From positions 1 to 64,000 of the forward strand of contig JAEZFW010000034.1 of assembly GCA_023417315.1 (NCBI GenBank): 64,000 nucleotides of DNA, written 5' to 3'. Numbering within the stretch: the first letter of the stretch is position 1; every line of letters begins with the position of its first letter. This DNA is from Pseudomonadota bacterium. GTDB taxonomy: Bacteria; Pseudomonadota; Gammaproteobacteria; Steroidobacterales; Steroidobacteraceae. A program made the translations under genes and the position numbers. The notes under the pieces are model-generated. The model made no database searches, was not told the origin of the DNA, and saw only the letters and a program-made list of their open reading frames with translations. This document shows positions 41,874 through 50,575 of the stretch, piece by piece.

Positions 41874-43553
41874 TCAGGAAGCGTCCTGGCCTCCGATGTG
41901 CTCCTTCAGCAGATCGCCAAGGCTCGTGCCGCTCGAGGATTCGCCGGCGCGATAGCCCTGCACTGCTTCGGCTTCTTCGTGAATCTCCTTCGCCTTGATC
42001 GACAGCGCGATCGTACGGCTCTTGCGATCCACGTTCGTGAACTTCGCTTCGACTTCGTCGTCGACCTTCAGCATGGTGCGAGCATCTTCGACGCGATCGC
42101 GCGAGAGCTCGGACGCACGCAGATGGCCTTCCACGCCGCCGCCGAGATCGATGATGGCGCCCTTGGCGTCGACTTCGCGCACTTTGCCGCGCACGATCGT
42201 GCCCTTCGGATGCTCAGCGATCCACGTCGAGAACGGATCTTTCGCAAGCTGTTTGATGCCCAGCGAAATGCGTTCGCGCTCCGGATCGATCGACAACACC
42301 ATCGCCTCGACCGTCTGACCCTTCTGATAATTACGCACGGCTTCCTCGCCAGGCACGTCCCAGGAGATGTCCGAGAGATGCACGAGGCCGTCGATGCCGC
42401 CCGCAAGACCGATGAAGATACCGAAGTCTGTGATCGACTTGATCTGGCCGCTCACGCGATCGCCGCGGTTGTAGTTATCCGAGAACTCCTTCCACGGATT
42501 CGCCTGGCACTGCTTGATACCAAGCGAGATACGACGGCGCTCTTCATCGATGTCGAGCACCATAACCTCAACTTCCTGGCCGATATGTACGACCTTCGAA
42601 GGATTGACGTTTTTGTTCGTCCAATCCATCTCGGAGACGTGCACCAGGCCTTCGACGCCCTCTTCGATCTCGACGAAGCAGCCGTAGTCGGCGATGTTCG
42701 TGACCTTACCGAAAAGACGTGTGCCGGTCGGATAGCGACGTGCGATGTTCTGCCACGGATCGTTGCCCAGCTGCTTGATACCGAGGCTGACGCGCTGACG
42801 CTCGCGGTCGAACTTCAGAATGCGAACGTCGATCTCGTCACCGACGGTCACCACCTCAGAGGGATGCTTGACGCGCTTCCACGCCATGTCGGTGATGTGC
42901 AAGAGACCATCGATACCGCCTAAGTCGACGAACGCACCGTAGTCGGTGAGGTTCTTGACCGTGCCGCGCACGACCGCGCCTTCCTGCAGCTTCTCGAGCA
43001 ACTCGGTGCGCTCGGCGCTGTATTCCTGCTCGACCACCGCGCGGCGCGAGACAACCACGTTGTTGCGCTTCTGATCGAGCTTGATGACTTTGAATTCGAG
43101 GGTCTTGCCTTCCAGGTACGACGGATCGCGCACGGGGCGCACATCGACGAGGGAGCCTGGCAAGAAGGCGCGCACGAAATCGATCTCGACGGTGAAGCCG
43201 CCCTTCACGCGACCATTGATCACGCCCTTGACGATCTCTTGCTTTTCGAACGCCTGTTCGAGACGCGACCAGGTGCGAGCACGTTTGGCCTTCTCGCGGG
43301 ACAGACGGGTCTCGCCCGAGCCGTCCTCGACGCTATCGAGGGCCACTTCGACGTCATCGCCGACGCTGACTTCGATCTCACCGCGGTCGTTCTTGAATTG
43401 CTCGACCGGGATGACGGCTTCGCTCTTCAATCCAGCGTTGACGAGGACCACATCGGGTCCGACATCGACGACGCGTCCGGTCAGGATGGCACCTGGCTTG
43501 ATTCTCTGGGAGGCCAGGCTTTCTTCGAACAGTTGCGCAAAACTTTCGGTCAT
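41874..43553 (-). CDS. rpsA: 30S ribosomal protein S1
   Basis: 559 residues with six S1 RNA-binding domains: residues about 20-85, 105-170, 190-260, 275-345, 360-430 and 445-515. Recognised motifs include GAFVDLGGIDGLLHITDMAW and GCFVEIEEGVEGLVHVSEMDW. It helps mRNA bind to the ribosome. It stands between cmk and ihfB, as in most gammaproteobacteria, and may be cotranscribed with cmk. The 190-base leader upstream contains nothing recognised. Confidence 0.98.
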   Translation of the reverse strand: MTESFAQLFEESLASQRIKPGAILTGRVVDVGPDVVLVNAGLKSEAVIPVEQFKNDRGEIEVSVGDDVEVALDSVEDGSGETRLSREKAKRARTWSRLEQAFEKQEIVKGVINGRVKGGFTVEIDFVRAFLPGSLVDVRPVRDPSYLEGKTLEFKVIKLDQKRNNVVVSRRAVVEQEYSAERTELLEKLQEGAVVRGTVKNLTDYGAFVDLGGIDGLLHITDMAWKRVKHPSEVVTVGDEIDVRILKFDRERQRVSLGIKQLGNDPWQNIARRYPTGTRLFGKVTNIADYGCFVEIEEGVEGLVHVSEMDWTNKNVNPSKVVHIGQEVEVMVLDIDEERRRISLGIKQCQANPWKEFSDNYNRGDRVSGQIKSITDFGIFIGLAGGIDGLVHLSDISWDVPGEEAVRNYQKGQTVEAMVLSIDPERERISLGIKQLAKDPFSTWIAEHPKGTIVRGKVREVDAKGAIIDLGGGVEGHLRASELSRDRVEDARTMLKVDDEVEAKFTNVDRKSRTIALSIKAKEIHEEAEAVQGYRAGESSSGTSLGDLLKEHIGGQDAS

Positions 43554-43744
43554 GAGTACTTCCGGGGCCGCTCAGCGACCCGCTATCCCTTGAGGCCGTC
43601 CCGGCACACGAGGGGCTGTTGATTTAAACCGCGCATCCGGCGCGGAGCCACGAAACGTCCTACAGCAGGCGATCGGCGAGAAATAGAAGGCCGAGCGCAC
43701 GCGCGGCGGCGCACTCGACCGTTCAGCTCTTGCTCTTAGCCTGC

Positions 43745-44422
43745 TTAAATCTTCACCGGGAAACGTGCGGCGGCCAGCTCAAGCACGCGAGCGACGACTG
43801 CATCAATCGGCATCGAGGTTGAGTCCACGATGACGGCGTCGTCAGCTGGCCTGAGTGGTGCGATCGCGCGGCTTGCGTCCCGCCGATCGCGCTCGGCGAT
43901 CTCCAGCGAAAGGGCGGCGAGGTTAGCATCCAGACCCTTGTCTTTCAACTGCTTATAGCGGCGTTGCGCCCGTTCTTCAGCGCTCGCCGTCAGGAAGATC
44001 TTGAGCTCGGCCGTGGGGAAAATGACCGTGCCCATGTCCCGGCCGTCCGCAACCAACCCTGGGGGCTTTGCGAACGCTCTCTGGCGCTCTAACAGGCCAG
44101 CCCGTACCCCGGGCATGACGGCGACGCGCGAGGCACCCGCGCCAGCCTGCTCGCTCCGAATGGCAGTGCTCACCTCCCGGCCTTCGAGCCACATCTGCTC
44201 CTCGCCGTTGGCCCCCACTCCGAAGATTACGTTCAGACTCCGGGCAATTCCTGCATGCGCTTCTTCGTCGTCCGGCTGAAGCCCTCGCTGGACGCCCGCA
44301 AGGGCGACGAGTCGATAGAGCGCGCCACTGTCTAGGAGGTGCCAGCCGAGTTTCATCGCAATCAGGCGCGCAATCGTGCCCTTCCCCGATCCGCTTGGGC
44401 CATCGATCGTGATAACCGGCAC
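43745..44422 (-). CDS. cmk: cytidylate kinase
   Basis: 225 residues from GTG 44422 (M/V-PVITIDGPSGSGKGT, P-loop at residues about 8-15), matching the E. coli Cmk length. A longer frame to 44491 reads through a heptamer repeat element and gives a Gly/Thr/Ala-like extension that I regard as not coding. Key blocks: LGWHLLDSGALYR, DGRDMGTVIFP (CMP recognition) and RDASRAIAPLRPADDAV. It phosphorylates CMP/dCMP. The start has no clear ribosome site, so it may be coupled to upstream aroA, which ends 87 bases earlier. Confidence 0.92.
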   Translation of the reverse strand: MPVITIDGPSGSGKGTIARLIAMKLGWHLLDSGALYRLVALAGVQRGLQPDDEEAHAGIARSLNVIFGVGANGEEQMWLEGREVSTAIRSEQAGAGASRVAVMPGVRAGLLERQRAFAKPPGLVADGRDMGTVIFPTAELKIFLTASAEERAQRRYKQLKDKGLDANLAALSLEIAERDRRDASRAIAPLRPADDAVIVDSTSMPIDAVVARVLELAAARFPVKI

Positions 44423-44435
44423 TGCATTTGGGCCG

Positions 44436-44463
44436 CAGGCTGTAGGCTGTAGGCTGTAGCCAG
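44436..44463. repeat. TAGGCTG heptamer array between cmk and aroA
   Basis: Four 7-mers CAGGCTG, TAGGCTG, TAGGCTG, TAGCCAG in tandem. Same consensus and same final unit (TAGCCAG) as the left arm of the array at 41785-41819. The spacer after it, up to 44508, has no second arm. Confidence 0.85.
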
Positions 44464-44508
44464 AGGGATCGCTCTTTGCCCCTGTGCCCACGATCCGGAT
44501 CCTTCGCG

Positions 44509-45819
44509 TCAGATCAATTCCACGTTCAAACCTGCCGCCCGAGCCACCCCGGGGAAATCCGGGAACGAGGTCGCCACGTTCGTGACGTCCGCGATACGAA
44601 TTGGTGCGGCAGCGCGCAGACTCGCAACGGAGAACGACATCGCGATGCGATGATCGCCATGGCTATCGATGCTTCCGCCAGAGAACACCTGTGCGGTCGA
44701 TCTGCCTTGAATGCGGATGCCATCCGGCAGAACCTCGCATTGCACGCCCATGGCCGTGAGTCCTTCGGCCATGACCGCAATGCGGTCGCTCTCCTTCACG
44801 CGCAGTTCTTCTGCGCCCGTCACCAGCGTCTCGCCTTCGGCGCAAGCTGCCGCGATGAACAGCACGGGAAACTCGTCGATCGCGAGCGGCACCAGATGTT
44901 CGGGAACATGGATGCCCTTGAGCTTGGCCGGACGCACCTCGATGTCGGCGACTGGCTCCGCGCCTGCCGAGCGATGGTTCACGACGCGCAGATCGGCCCC
45001 CATGAGCGCAAGGATGTCCAGAAGGCCCGTACGCGTCGGATTGATGCCAACGCCGGAAATTGTGAGACCGTTGCCTTGCCCGATCGAGCCAGCGACGATG
45101 AAGAACGCCGAGGAAGAAAAGTCACCCGGCACTTCCAACGAACAGGCTTCCAGCCGAGTCGGCGGAGTCAGTCGAACTTCGCCCTGAGCGGCGCTCACAT
45201 TGCATCCGAAGCTCTGCAACATACGTTCGGTGTGATCGCGCGTCACTGCAGGTTCAGTCACGATCGTATCGCCGCTCGCGTAGAGGCCTGCAAGCAGGAT
45301 GGCCGACTTCACTTGGGCGCTCGCGACCGGCAGCTCGTAACGGATGCCCTGCAACTTCGCGCCCCCTTTGATACGCACCGGCGGCCTACCTTCCAGGGTC
45401 TCGATCTGCGCGCCCATCTGGCGCAACGGCTTCGCGGCGCGCTCCATCGGGCGCTTCATGAGCGAGCTATCGCCGATGAGCTCGCTGTCGAACGCTTGTC
45501 CGCTGAGCAAACCAGTCATCAAACGCATCGCGGTGCCGGCATTTCCCATGTCGAGCGGATGCTTGGCTCCTTTCAAGCCACGCAGGCCGACACCATGCAC
45601 GCGCACCTCTTGCGTCCCAGTGCGATCGACGCGCACGCCGAGGGCACGCATGGCCTTCATCGTCGAAAGGCAGTCCTCGCTTTCGAGGAAGCCACGCACT
45701 TCCGTTACCCCATCTGCGATTCCGCCCAACATCAAGGAGCGATGAGAGATGGACTTGTCTCCGGGCACACGGATCGTGCCGCCGACTTTGGTAGCAGGAT
45801 GGACGAGGTAGTTCGACAT
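44509..45819 (-). CDS. aroA: 3-phosphoshikimate 1-carboxyvinyltransferase (EPSP synthase)
   Basis: 436 residues. The EPSP synthase signatures are PGDKSISHRSLMLG (residues about 19-32), GNAGTAMRLMTGLL (residues about 91-104) and RVKESDRIAVMAEGL (residues about 346-360). It makes 5-enolpyruvylshikimate 3-phosphate, the precursor of chorismate. It lies between hisC and cmk in the conserved order. Upstream is a gap of about 40 bases to hisC. In the usual gammaproteobacterial arrangement tyrA would be here between hisC and aroA; it is not. Confidence 0.98.
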   Translation of the reverse strand: MSNYLVHPATKVGGTIRVPGDKSISHRSLMLGGIADGVTEVRGFLESEDCLSTMKAMRALGVRVDRTGTQEVRVHGVGLRGLKGAKHPLDMGNAGTAMRLMTGLLSGQAFDSELIGDSSLMKRPMERAAKPLRQMGAQIETLEGRPPVRIKGGAKLQGIRYELPVASAQVKSAILLAGLYASGDTIVTEPAVTRDHTERMLQSFGCNVSAAQGEVRLTPPTRLEACSLEVPGDFSSSAFFIVAGSIGQGNGLTISGVGINPTRTGLLDILALMGADLRVVNHRSAGAEPVADIEVRPAKLKGIHVPEHLVPLAIDEFPVLFIAAACAEGETLVTGAEELRVKESDRIAVMAEGLTAMGVQCEVLPDGIRIQGRSTAQVFSGGSIDSHGDHRIAMSFSVASLRAAAPIRIADVTNVATSFPDFPGVARAAGLNVELI

Positions 45820-45862
45820 GACGAGGCAGACAGAAACCAGGTTAAGTTAAGGGCGCCGTGGA

Positions 45863-46984
45863 TCAGCAATCGTTGAGTGCTTGCTTCAGGGCCGCAAGCA
45901 TACGCTGATTCTGCGCCTCGGTTCCCACTGTGATGCGCAAGTGATTTGGCAGCCCATAGCCACCCACAGGTCGAACGATCACGCCCCGACAGAGCATTGC
46001 TTCATAGACTCGAAGCGCAGGTCGTCCACAATCGATCAGGACGAAATTGCCTTGAGTTGGAAAGTGACGTAAGCCAAGCCGGTCCATGCCTGCCTTGATG
46101 ATATTCAAGCCGGCGCGATTGGCAGCAACCGACCTCTCGACGTGCTCCGTATCGTCCAACGCCGCGCGTGCAGCCGCCAGCGCGATTGTGTTCACGTTGA
46201 AAGGCTGTCGCACGCGATTCAGTGCATCGGCAGTACGCGGATCGGAAAGCGCATAGCCCACACGCAGTCCAGCCAACCCAAACGCTTTCGAGAAGGTTCG
46301 CGTCACGACTAGATTCGGAAAGTCGCGAATCCAGCGACTCGAATCGGGAAACGATGAATCGGCATACTCGATATAGGCCTCGTCCACCACGATCAGCGTC
46401 GTGGTTGGAAGCGAACCGATGAACGAGCGGAGCTTCGCTCCACCGATCGACGTGCCTGTGGGGTTGTTCGGGTTAGCGACGAACACGAGACGCGTTCGTT
46501 CATTCACGAGCGCAGCCATGGCATCGGTATCGTGCCCGAGCGGCATGCAGTCCTCAGATCCCAACGCTGGCGCAACGCGCGCCGTCGCGCCGGTCGCTTG
46601 GACCGCGATCGGATAAACCGCAAAGGCGTACTGCGAATACACTGCTTCTGTTTGCGGCGTCAGGAACGCCTCGGCGAGCATTACGAGCACGTCGTTCGAG
46701 CCGTTGCCGAGCGTGATGCATTCGATGTCGCATCCGTGCTTGCGTGCGAGCGCCTGCTTGAGCGCGAACCCATTGCCATCGGGATACAGCCCAACCTCTG
46801 CGCTTGCCGCGGCGATTGCTTCGCGTGCGCGTGCTCCAGGTCCGAACGGGTTCTCGTTCGAGGCGAGCTTGATGCTGTCGTGGATGCCGTACTCGCGCTC
46901 GAGCTCCTCGATCGGCTTACCGGGCACGTACGGCGCGATGCCGAGAACGGGTTTTGCGACGAGCGCTATCGGATCGCACGACAT
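45863..46984 (-). CDS. hisC: histidinol-phosphate aminotransferase
   Basis: 373 residues, class I/II PLP-dependent aminotransferase. Blocks: ASNENPFGPG (residues about 40-49), the cofactor region NPNNPTGT, DEAYIEYA, and catalytic Lys in TRTFSKAFGLAGLRVGYAL (about residue 235). In this genomic position such enzymes (HisC2) often also work on aromatic 2-oxo acids, supplying phenylalanine or tyrosine, which fits pheA next door. It is 9 bases from pheA, so almost certainly in one operon. Confidence 0.95.
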   Translation of the reverse strand: MSCDPIALVAKPVLGIAPYVPGKPIEELEREYGIHDSIKLASNENPFGPGARAREAIAAASAEVGLYPDGNGFALKQALARKHGCDIECITLGNGSNDVLVMLAEAFLTPQTEAVYSQYAFAVYPIAVQATGATARVAPALGSEDCMPLGHDTDAMAALVNERTRLVFVANPNNPTGTSIGGAKLRSFIGSLPTTTLIVVDEAYIEYADSSFPDSSRWIRDFPNLVVTRTFSKAFGLAGLRVGYALSDPRTADALNRVRQPFNVNTIALAAARAALDDTEHVERSVAANRAGLNIIKAGMDRLGLRHFPTQGNFVLIDCGRPALRVYEAMLCRGVIVRPVGGYGLPNHLRITVGTEAQNQRMLAALKQALNDC

Positions 46985-46993
46985 GACTTAGGC

Positions 46994-48154
46994 TCAAAGA
47001 ACGGCGCAAGGATACGAGCCGAGTACGCGGAACAAGGAAGACTGCTTTTTCAAGTCATCCAGCGCATGCTTCAGCGGAGGCTCATCCGCGTGACCCACGA
47101 CGTCGATAAAGAACAGGTAATCCCACTTCTTGCGACGCGACGGACGCGACTCGATGCGAGTCATGCTGATGTTATTACGAGCGAGTGGTTCGAGCAGCCG
47201 ATATAGTGTACCGGGTGACTGCGTGTCCCCTGCCGAAAGCAGCAACGTCGTCTTGTCGTAGCCGCTGGCCGCGAAGAGTTTGCGACCGATTACCAGGAAG
47301 CGAGTGGCGTTGTCCTCGGTATCTTCGATTTCTGGCACGATCACATTCAACCCATAAACCTCTGCGGCCGCTTGGCCTGCTATCGCGGCAGTGCCGTCCT
47401 CGTCTCTGGCCCTCCGTGCGGCTTCGGCATTGCTGCTCACCGGCACGCGCTCAATGCCGGGCAGGTGCTCGTCCAGCCAGCGTCGGCATTGCGCGAGCGA
47501 TTGCTGGTGAGAGCACACGCGTACGATGGTCTCGAGACCATGCATGCGACCCATTAGATTCTGATGAATGCGCAACTCGATCTCGCCGCAGATCTTGAGC
47601 GGCGACGTGATGAACATATCCAGCGTATTGTTCACCGTGCCTTCGGTAGAGTTCTCCACCGGCACGACCCCGAAATCTGCATGCCCCGCCTGCACTTCTT
47701 CGAATACTTCGCTGATCGCTGCTAGCGGCAAGGCGCGAACCGAATGGCCGAAATGCTTCAGGACCGCCTGTTGCGAGAATGTCCCCTCCGGTCCCAGGAA
47801 TGCGACCTTCAGTGGCTCCTGCTGGGCAAGACAGGCGGACATGATCTCGCGAAAGAGGCGCACGACTTCTTCGTTACGCAACGGGCCCTTGTTGCGTGCT
47901 ACCACTTTGCGCAGCACTTGCGCTTCGCGCTCGGGTTTATAGAACTCGACCGGACTGAGATGCTCCGCGCTCTTCTTCGAAACGCCGACCTGCTGCGCAA
48001 GCTTCGCGCGCTCGTTGAGGAGCTGATGAATCGTTTCATCGATTCGATCGATGCTCTCGCGAATAGAGCTCAACTCCGACTCTGGAGCGGGAGCCGGCTT
48101 CTGTGCCGACCTGCGTACGCCCTTGCCTGTTCTTTTTCTAGTTCGGCTGCTCAC
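46994..48154 (-). CDS. pheA: bifunctional chorismate mutase/prephenate dehydratase
   Basis: 386 residues. A basic N-terminal extension of about 20 residues is followed by an AroQ chorismate mutase domain (residues about 28-115: ESIDRIDETIHQLLNERAKL), a prephenate dehydratase domain (about 120-295, VAFLGPEGTFSQQA) and an ACT regulatory domain (about 305-382) with the feedback site ESRPSR. It converts chorismate to phenylpyruvate. It is 9 bases from hisC and about 15 from serA. Confidence 0.97.
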   Translation of the reverse strand: MSSRTRKRTGKGVRRSAQKPAPAPESELSSIRESIDRIDETIHQLLNERAKLAQQVGVSKKSAEHLSPVEFYKPEREAQVLRKVVARNKGPLRNEEVVRLFREIMSACLAQQEPLKVAFLGPEGTFSQQAVLKHFGHSVRALPLAAISEVFEEVQAGHADFGVVPVENSTEGTVNNTLDMFITSPLKICGEIELRIHQNLMGRMHGLETIVRVCSHQQSLAQCRRWLDEHLPGIERVPVSSNAEAARRARDEDGTAAIAGQAAAEVYGLNVIVPEIEDTEDNATRFLVIGRKLFAASGYDKTTLLLSAGDTQSPGTLYRLLEPLARNNISMTRIESRPSRRKKWDYLFFIDVVGHADEPPLKHALDDLKKQSSLFRVLGSYPCAVL

Positions 48155-48169
48155 GGTGTTGGCTCGCGC

Positions 48170-49339
48170 CTAGATTGCCCGGACTGATAGCACGCCTTGG
48201 ATTGCCCCGATATTCTCGATCACGGCCGTTGAAACCGGCCCATCGATATCGATGAGCGTATAGGCAAGCTCGCCGCGAGACTTGTTCAACAGGTCGGCGA
48301 TATTGAGCTTTGCTTCCGCGAGCGCGGTCGAGATCTGGCCGACCATGTTCGGCACGTTCTCGTTCGCGATCGACAATCGTGCGGCCCCCACGGTACGCGG
48401 CATGATGGCCTCGGGGAAGTTCACGGAGTTGCGAATGTTACCGTTCTCGAGAAACTCGCGCAGCGTATCTGCGACGATGACCGCGCAGTTCTCCTCTGCT
48501 TCACCCGTAGATGCACCGAGGTGCGGCAGCGCGACGACCTTCGGATGATCCTTCAGTTGATTGGTCGGAAAGTCGCACACGTAAGCAGCCAGCTTGCCCG
48601 CGTTGAGCGCCTCGATCACTGCGGCATCATCTACGATCCCGGCACGCGAGAAATTCAGGATCACACTGGTGGCTCGCAGTAGCTTCAACCGAGCCGCATT
48701 TACGAGACCGCGGGTCGCATCGAGGAGCGGCACGTGCACCGTGACCATATCGCTGCGAGAGAACAAGTCATCCAGCGACAACGCCTGCTCGACGCCGGAG
48801 GACAGCTGCCAAGCACGCTGCACCGTGATTTGCGGATCGAAGCCGAGCACGCGCATCCCGAGCAGGTGTGCAGCGTTCGCGACTTCCACGCCAATGGCAC
48901 CCAGACCCACAACGCCTAGCGTGCGCCCGGGCAATTCGTATCCGACGAACTTCTTCTTGCCCTTCTCGACCGCCTCTTCGATCTCATGATCGCTTCCCTT
49001 TAGCGCCCGCACGTACTCCCACGCCTGGCAGATGTTGCGAGCGGCCAGAAACAAACCCGCAATCACGAGCTCCTTGACCGCGTTCGCATTCGCTCCCGGC
49101 GCATTGAATACCGGAATACCGCGCTTCGAGAGTCTTGCCACAGGAATGTTGTTCGTCCCTGCGCCGGCCCGCGCGACGGCTTTGACGCTCGTCGGAATCT
49201 CCATCGAATGCATGTCCGCCGAACGCAACAGAATCGCGTCTGGATGGCCAATCTCCGAGGCGACCTCATAGCGATCGCGCGGCAGACGTTCGAGACCGCG
49301 GACGGAGATGTTATTGAGAGTAAGAACTTTGAAGGACAT
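48170..49339 (-). CDS. serA: D-3-phosphoglycerate dehydrogenase
   Basis: 389 residues. NAD-binding Rossmann motif GVVGLGAIGVEVANAAH (residues about 138-154), catalytic regions RAGAGTNNIPV (residues about 56-66) and LPHLGASTGEAEENC with the catalytic His, then a C-terminal ACT domain (residues about 320-389). This is the compact type with an ACT domain but no intervening domain. It makes 3-phosphohydroxypyruvate, the first step of serine synthesis, and serC (next enzyme) is directly upstream, separated by a repeat element. Its insertion in this run next to pheA is less usual. Confidence 0.95.
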   Translation of the reverse strand: MSFKVLTLNNISVRGLERLPRDRYEVASEIGHPDAILLRSADMHSMEIPTSVKAVARAGAGTNNIPVARLSKRGIPVFNAPGANANAVKELVIAGLFLAARNICQAWEYVRALKGSDHEIEEAVEKGKKKFVGYELPGRTLGVVGLGAIGVEVANAAHLLGMRVLGFDPQITVQRAWQLSSGVEQALSLDDLFSRSDMVTVHVPLLDATRGLVNAARLKLLRATSVILNFSRAGIVDDAAVIEALNAGKLAAYVCDFPTNQLKDHPKVVALPHLGASTGEAEENCAVIVADTLREFLENGNIRNSVNFPEAIMPRTVGAARLSIANENVPNMVGQISTALAEAKLNIADLLNKSRGELAYTLIDIDGPVSTAVIENIGAIQGVLSVRAI

Positions 49340-49340
49340 A

Positions 49341-49440
49341 GTGATTCGTGACTAGCGGATCGCGGGTCGTAAGACGACAGGGTTCCAGCACGGCGGCGCG
49401 TCATTCTGAACGAGTCACGACCCGCGAGTCACGACCCGCT
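49341..49440. repeat. 14-mer direct repeat with inverted counterpart, serC-serA spacer
   Basis: CGAGTCACGACCCG is repeated directly at 49411-49424 and 49425-49438. An inverse copy, CGCGGGTCGT, lies at 49361-49370, preceded by a degenerate GTGATTCGTGACTAG at 49341-49355. The geometry, tandem short units with an inverted second arm, is like the elements near ihfB, but the unit is different. Confidence 0.75.
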
Positions 49441-49447
49441 CCGACGG

Positions 49448-50521
49448 TCAGCCGCGCGTGCGCTCGAACTCCTTCATGAAGCTGACAAGCGCATCGACAC
49501 CCTCCATCGGCATCGCGTTATAGAGACTCGCACGCATGCCGCCAACGGACCGATGGCCTTCGAGCGTCACCAGCCCGACCTTCTTCGCCTCTTCCGTGAA
49601 TGTCTTGTCGAGCTCCGGCTTTGCGAGCGTGAACGGCACGTTCATCCAAGAGCGAGCGTCTTTAGCAACAGGGTTCTTGTAGAACGAGGATCCATCGATC
49701 GTTGCGTACAGCTTCTCTGCCTTCCCTTGATTGATCCTACCGATCGCTTCGAGGCCACCCTTGCGCTTGAGCCATTGCAGCACGAGCCCAGCGATGTACC
49801 ACGCGTAAGTCGGAGGCGTGTTCAACATCGAACCCTCTTTCGCCATGGCCGCGAAGTCGAGAAACGAGGGCGTGCCCTGACGCGCTTTACCCAGCAGATC
49901 CTCGCGCACGATGACGAGTGTCAGTCCCGCAGGACCGATGTTCTTCTGCGCACCCGCATAGATCAGGCCGAACTTCGACACATCGATGGGACGCGACAAG
50001 ATCGTCGAGGACATGTCGGCCACCAAAGGCGCCTTCACATCCGGCACGAAGTGGTACTCCACTCCTCCGATCGTCTCGTTTGGCGTGTAGTGAACGTATG
50101 CAGCATTGTCAGAGAGCTTCCAGCTCGATGGATCCGGAATCGAGGTATATGGCTCGCCCGCATCCGCAGCGACGTTCACTTTGGCATAGCGTTTCGCTTC
50201 GCCGATCGCCTTCTTCGACCAGGCGCCGGTGTTGACGAAGTCGATCACGCTTTCGGGTGCCGTTAGATTCATCGGTATACCCGCGAACTGACCCGTCGCG
50301 CCGCCTTGCAGGAACAGAACCTTGTAGTTGCTCGGCACGCCAAGCAACTCACGAACATCTGCTTCTGCCTGTTGCGCGATCGAGAGAAACGCCTTACCGC
50401 GATGGCTCATCTCCATGACCGACATACCCGTCCCGCGCCAGTCGAGCATCTCCTCCCGTGCTTGCTCCAGAACTTCGACAGGGAGAATGGCGGGGCCAGG
50501 GCTGAAATTGAAAACGCGCAT
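49448..50521 (-). CDS. serC: phosphoserine aminotransferase
   Basis: 357 residues, class V PLP-dependent aminotransferase. Blocks: FNFSPGPAILPVEVL (residues about 4-18), VLFLQGGATGQFAGIP and YAGAQKNIGPAGLT with the PLP-binding Lys (about residue 192). It converts 3-phosphohydroxypyruvate to phosphoserine; with serA downstream it forms the serine branch. In this group it also serves the pyridoxal pathway. It is 54 bases from the gyrA stop. Confidence 0.97.
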   Translation of the reverse strand: MRVFNFSPGPAILPVEVLEQAREEMLDWRGTGMSVMEMSHRGKAFLSIAQQAEADVRELLGVPSNYKVLFLQGGATGQFAGIPMNLTAPESVIDFVNTGAWSKKAIGEAKRYAKVNVAADAGEPYTSIPDPSSWKLSDNAAYVHYTPNETIGGVEYHFVPDVKAPLVADMSSTILSRPIDVSKFGLIYAGAQKNIGPAGLTLVIVREDLLGKARQGTPSFLDFAAMAKEGSMLNTPPTYAWYIAGLVLQWLKRKGGLEAIGRINQGKAEKLYATIDGSSFYKNPVAKDARSWMNVPFTLAKPELDKTFTEEAKKVGLVTLEGHRSVGGMRASLYNAMPMEGVDALVSFMKEFERTRG

Positions 50522-50575
50522 AAAGCTCAGTGATGCAATTGATGTAAGTGATGGAGGCGACGGACGTGACGTGGG

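Noticed and set aside
41898..42923. 341-residue plus-strand frame antisense to rpsA
   Set aside because: Overlap with an essential gene and biased composition; no recognisable domain.
43745..44491. Longer cmk frame starting at 44491
   Set aside because: The extra 23 residues read through the heptamer array; the Cmk family begins at the PVITIDGPSGSGKG region.
44476..45876. 466-residue plus-strand frame antisense to aroA
   Set aside because: Shadow frame, typical of GC-rich DNA.
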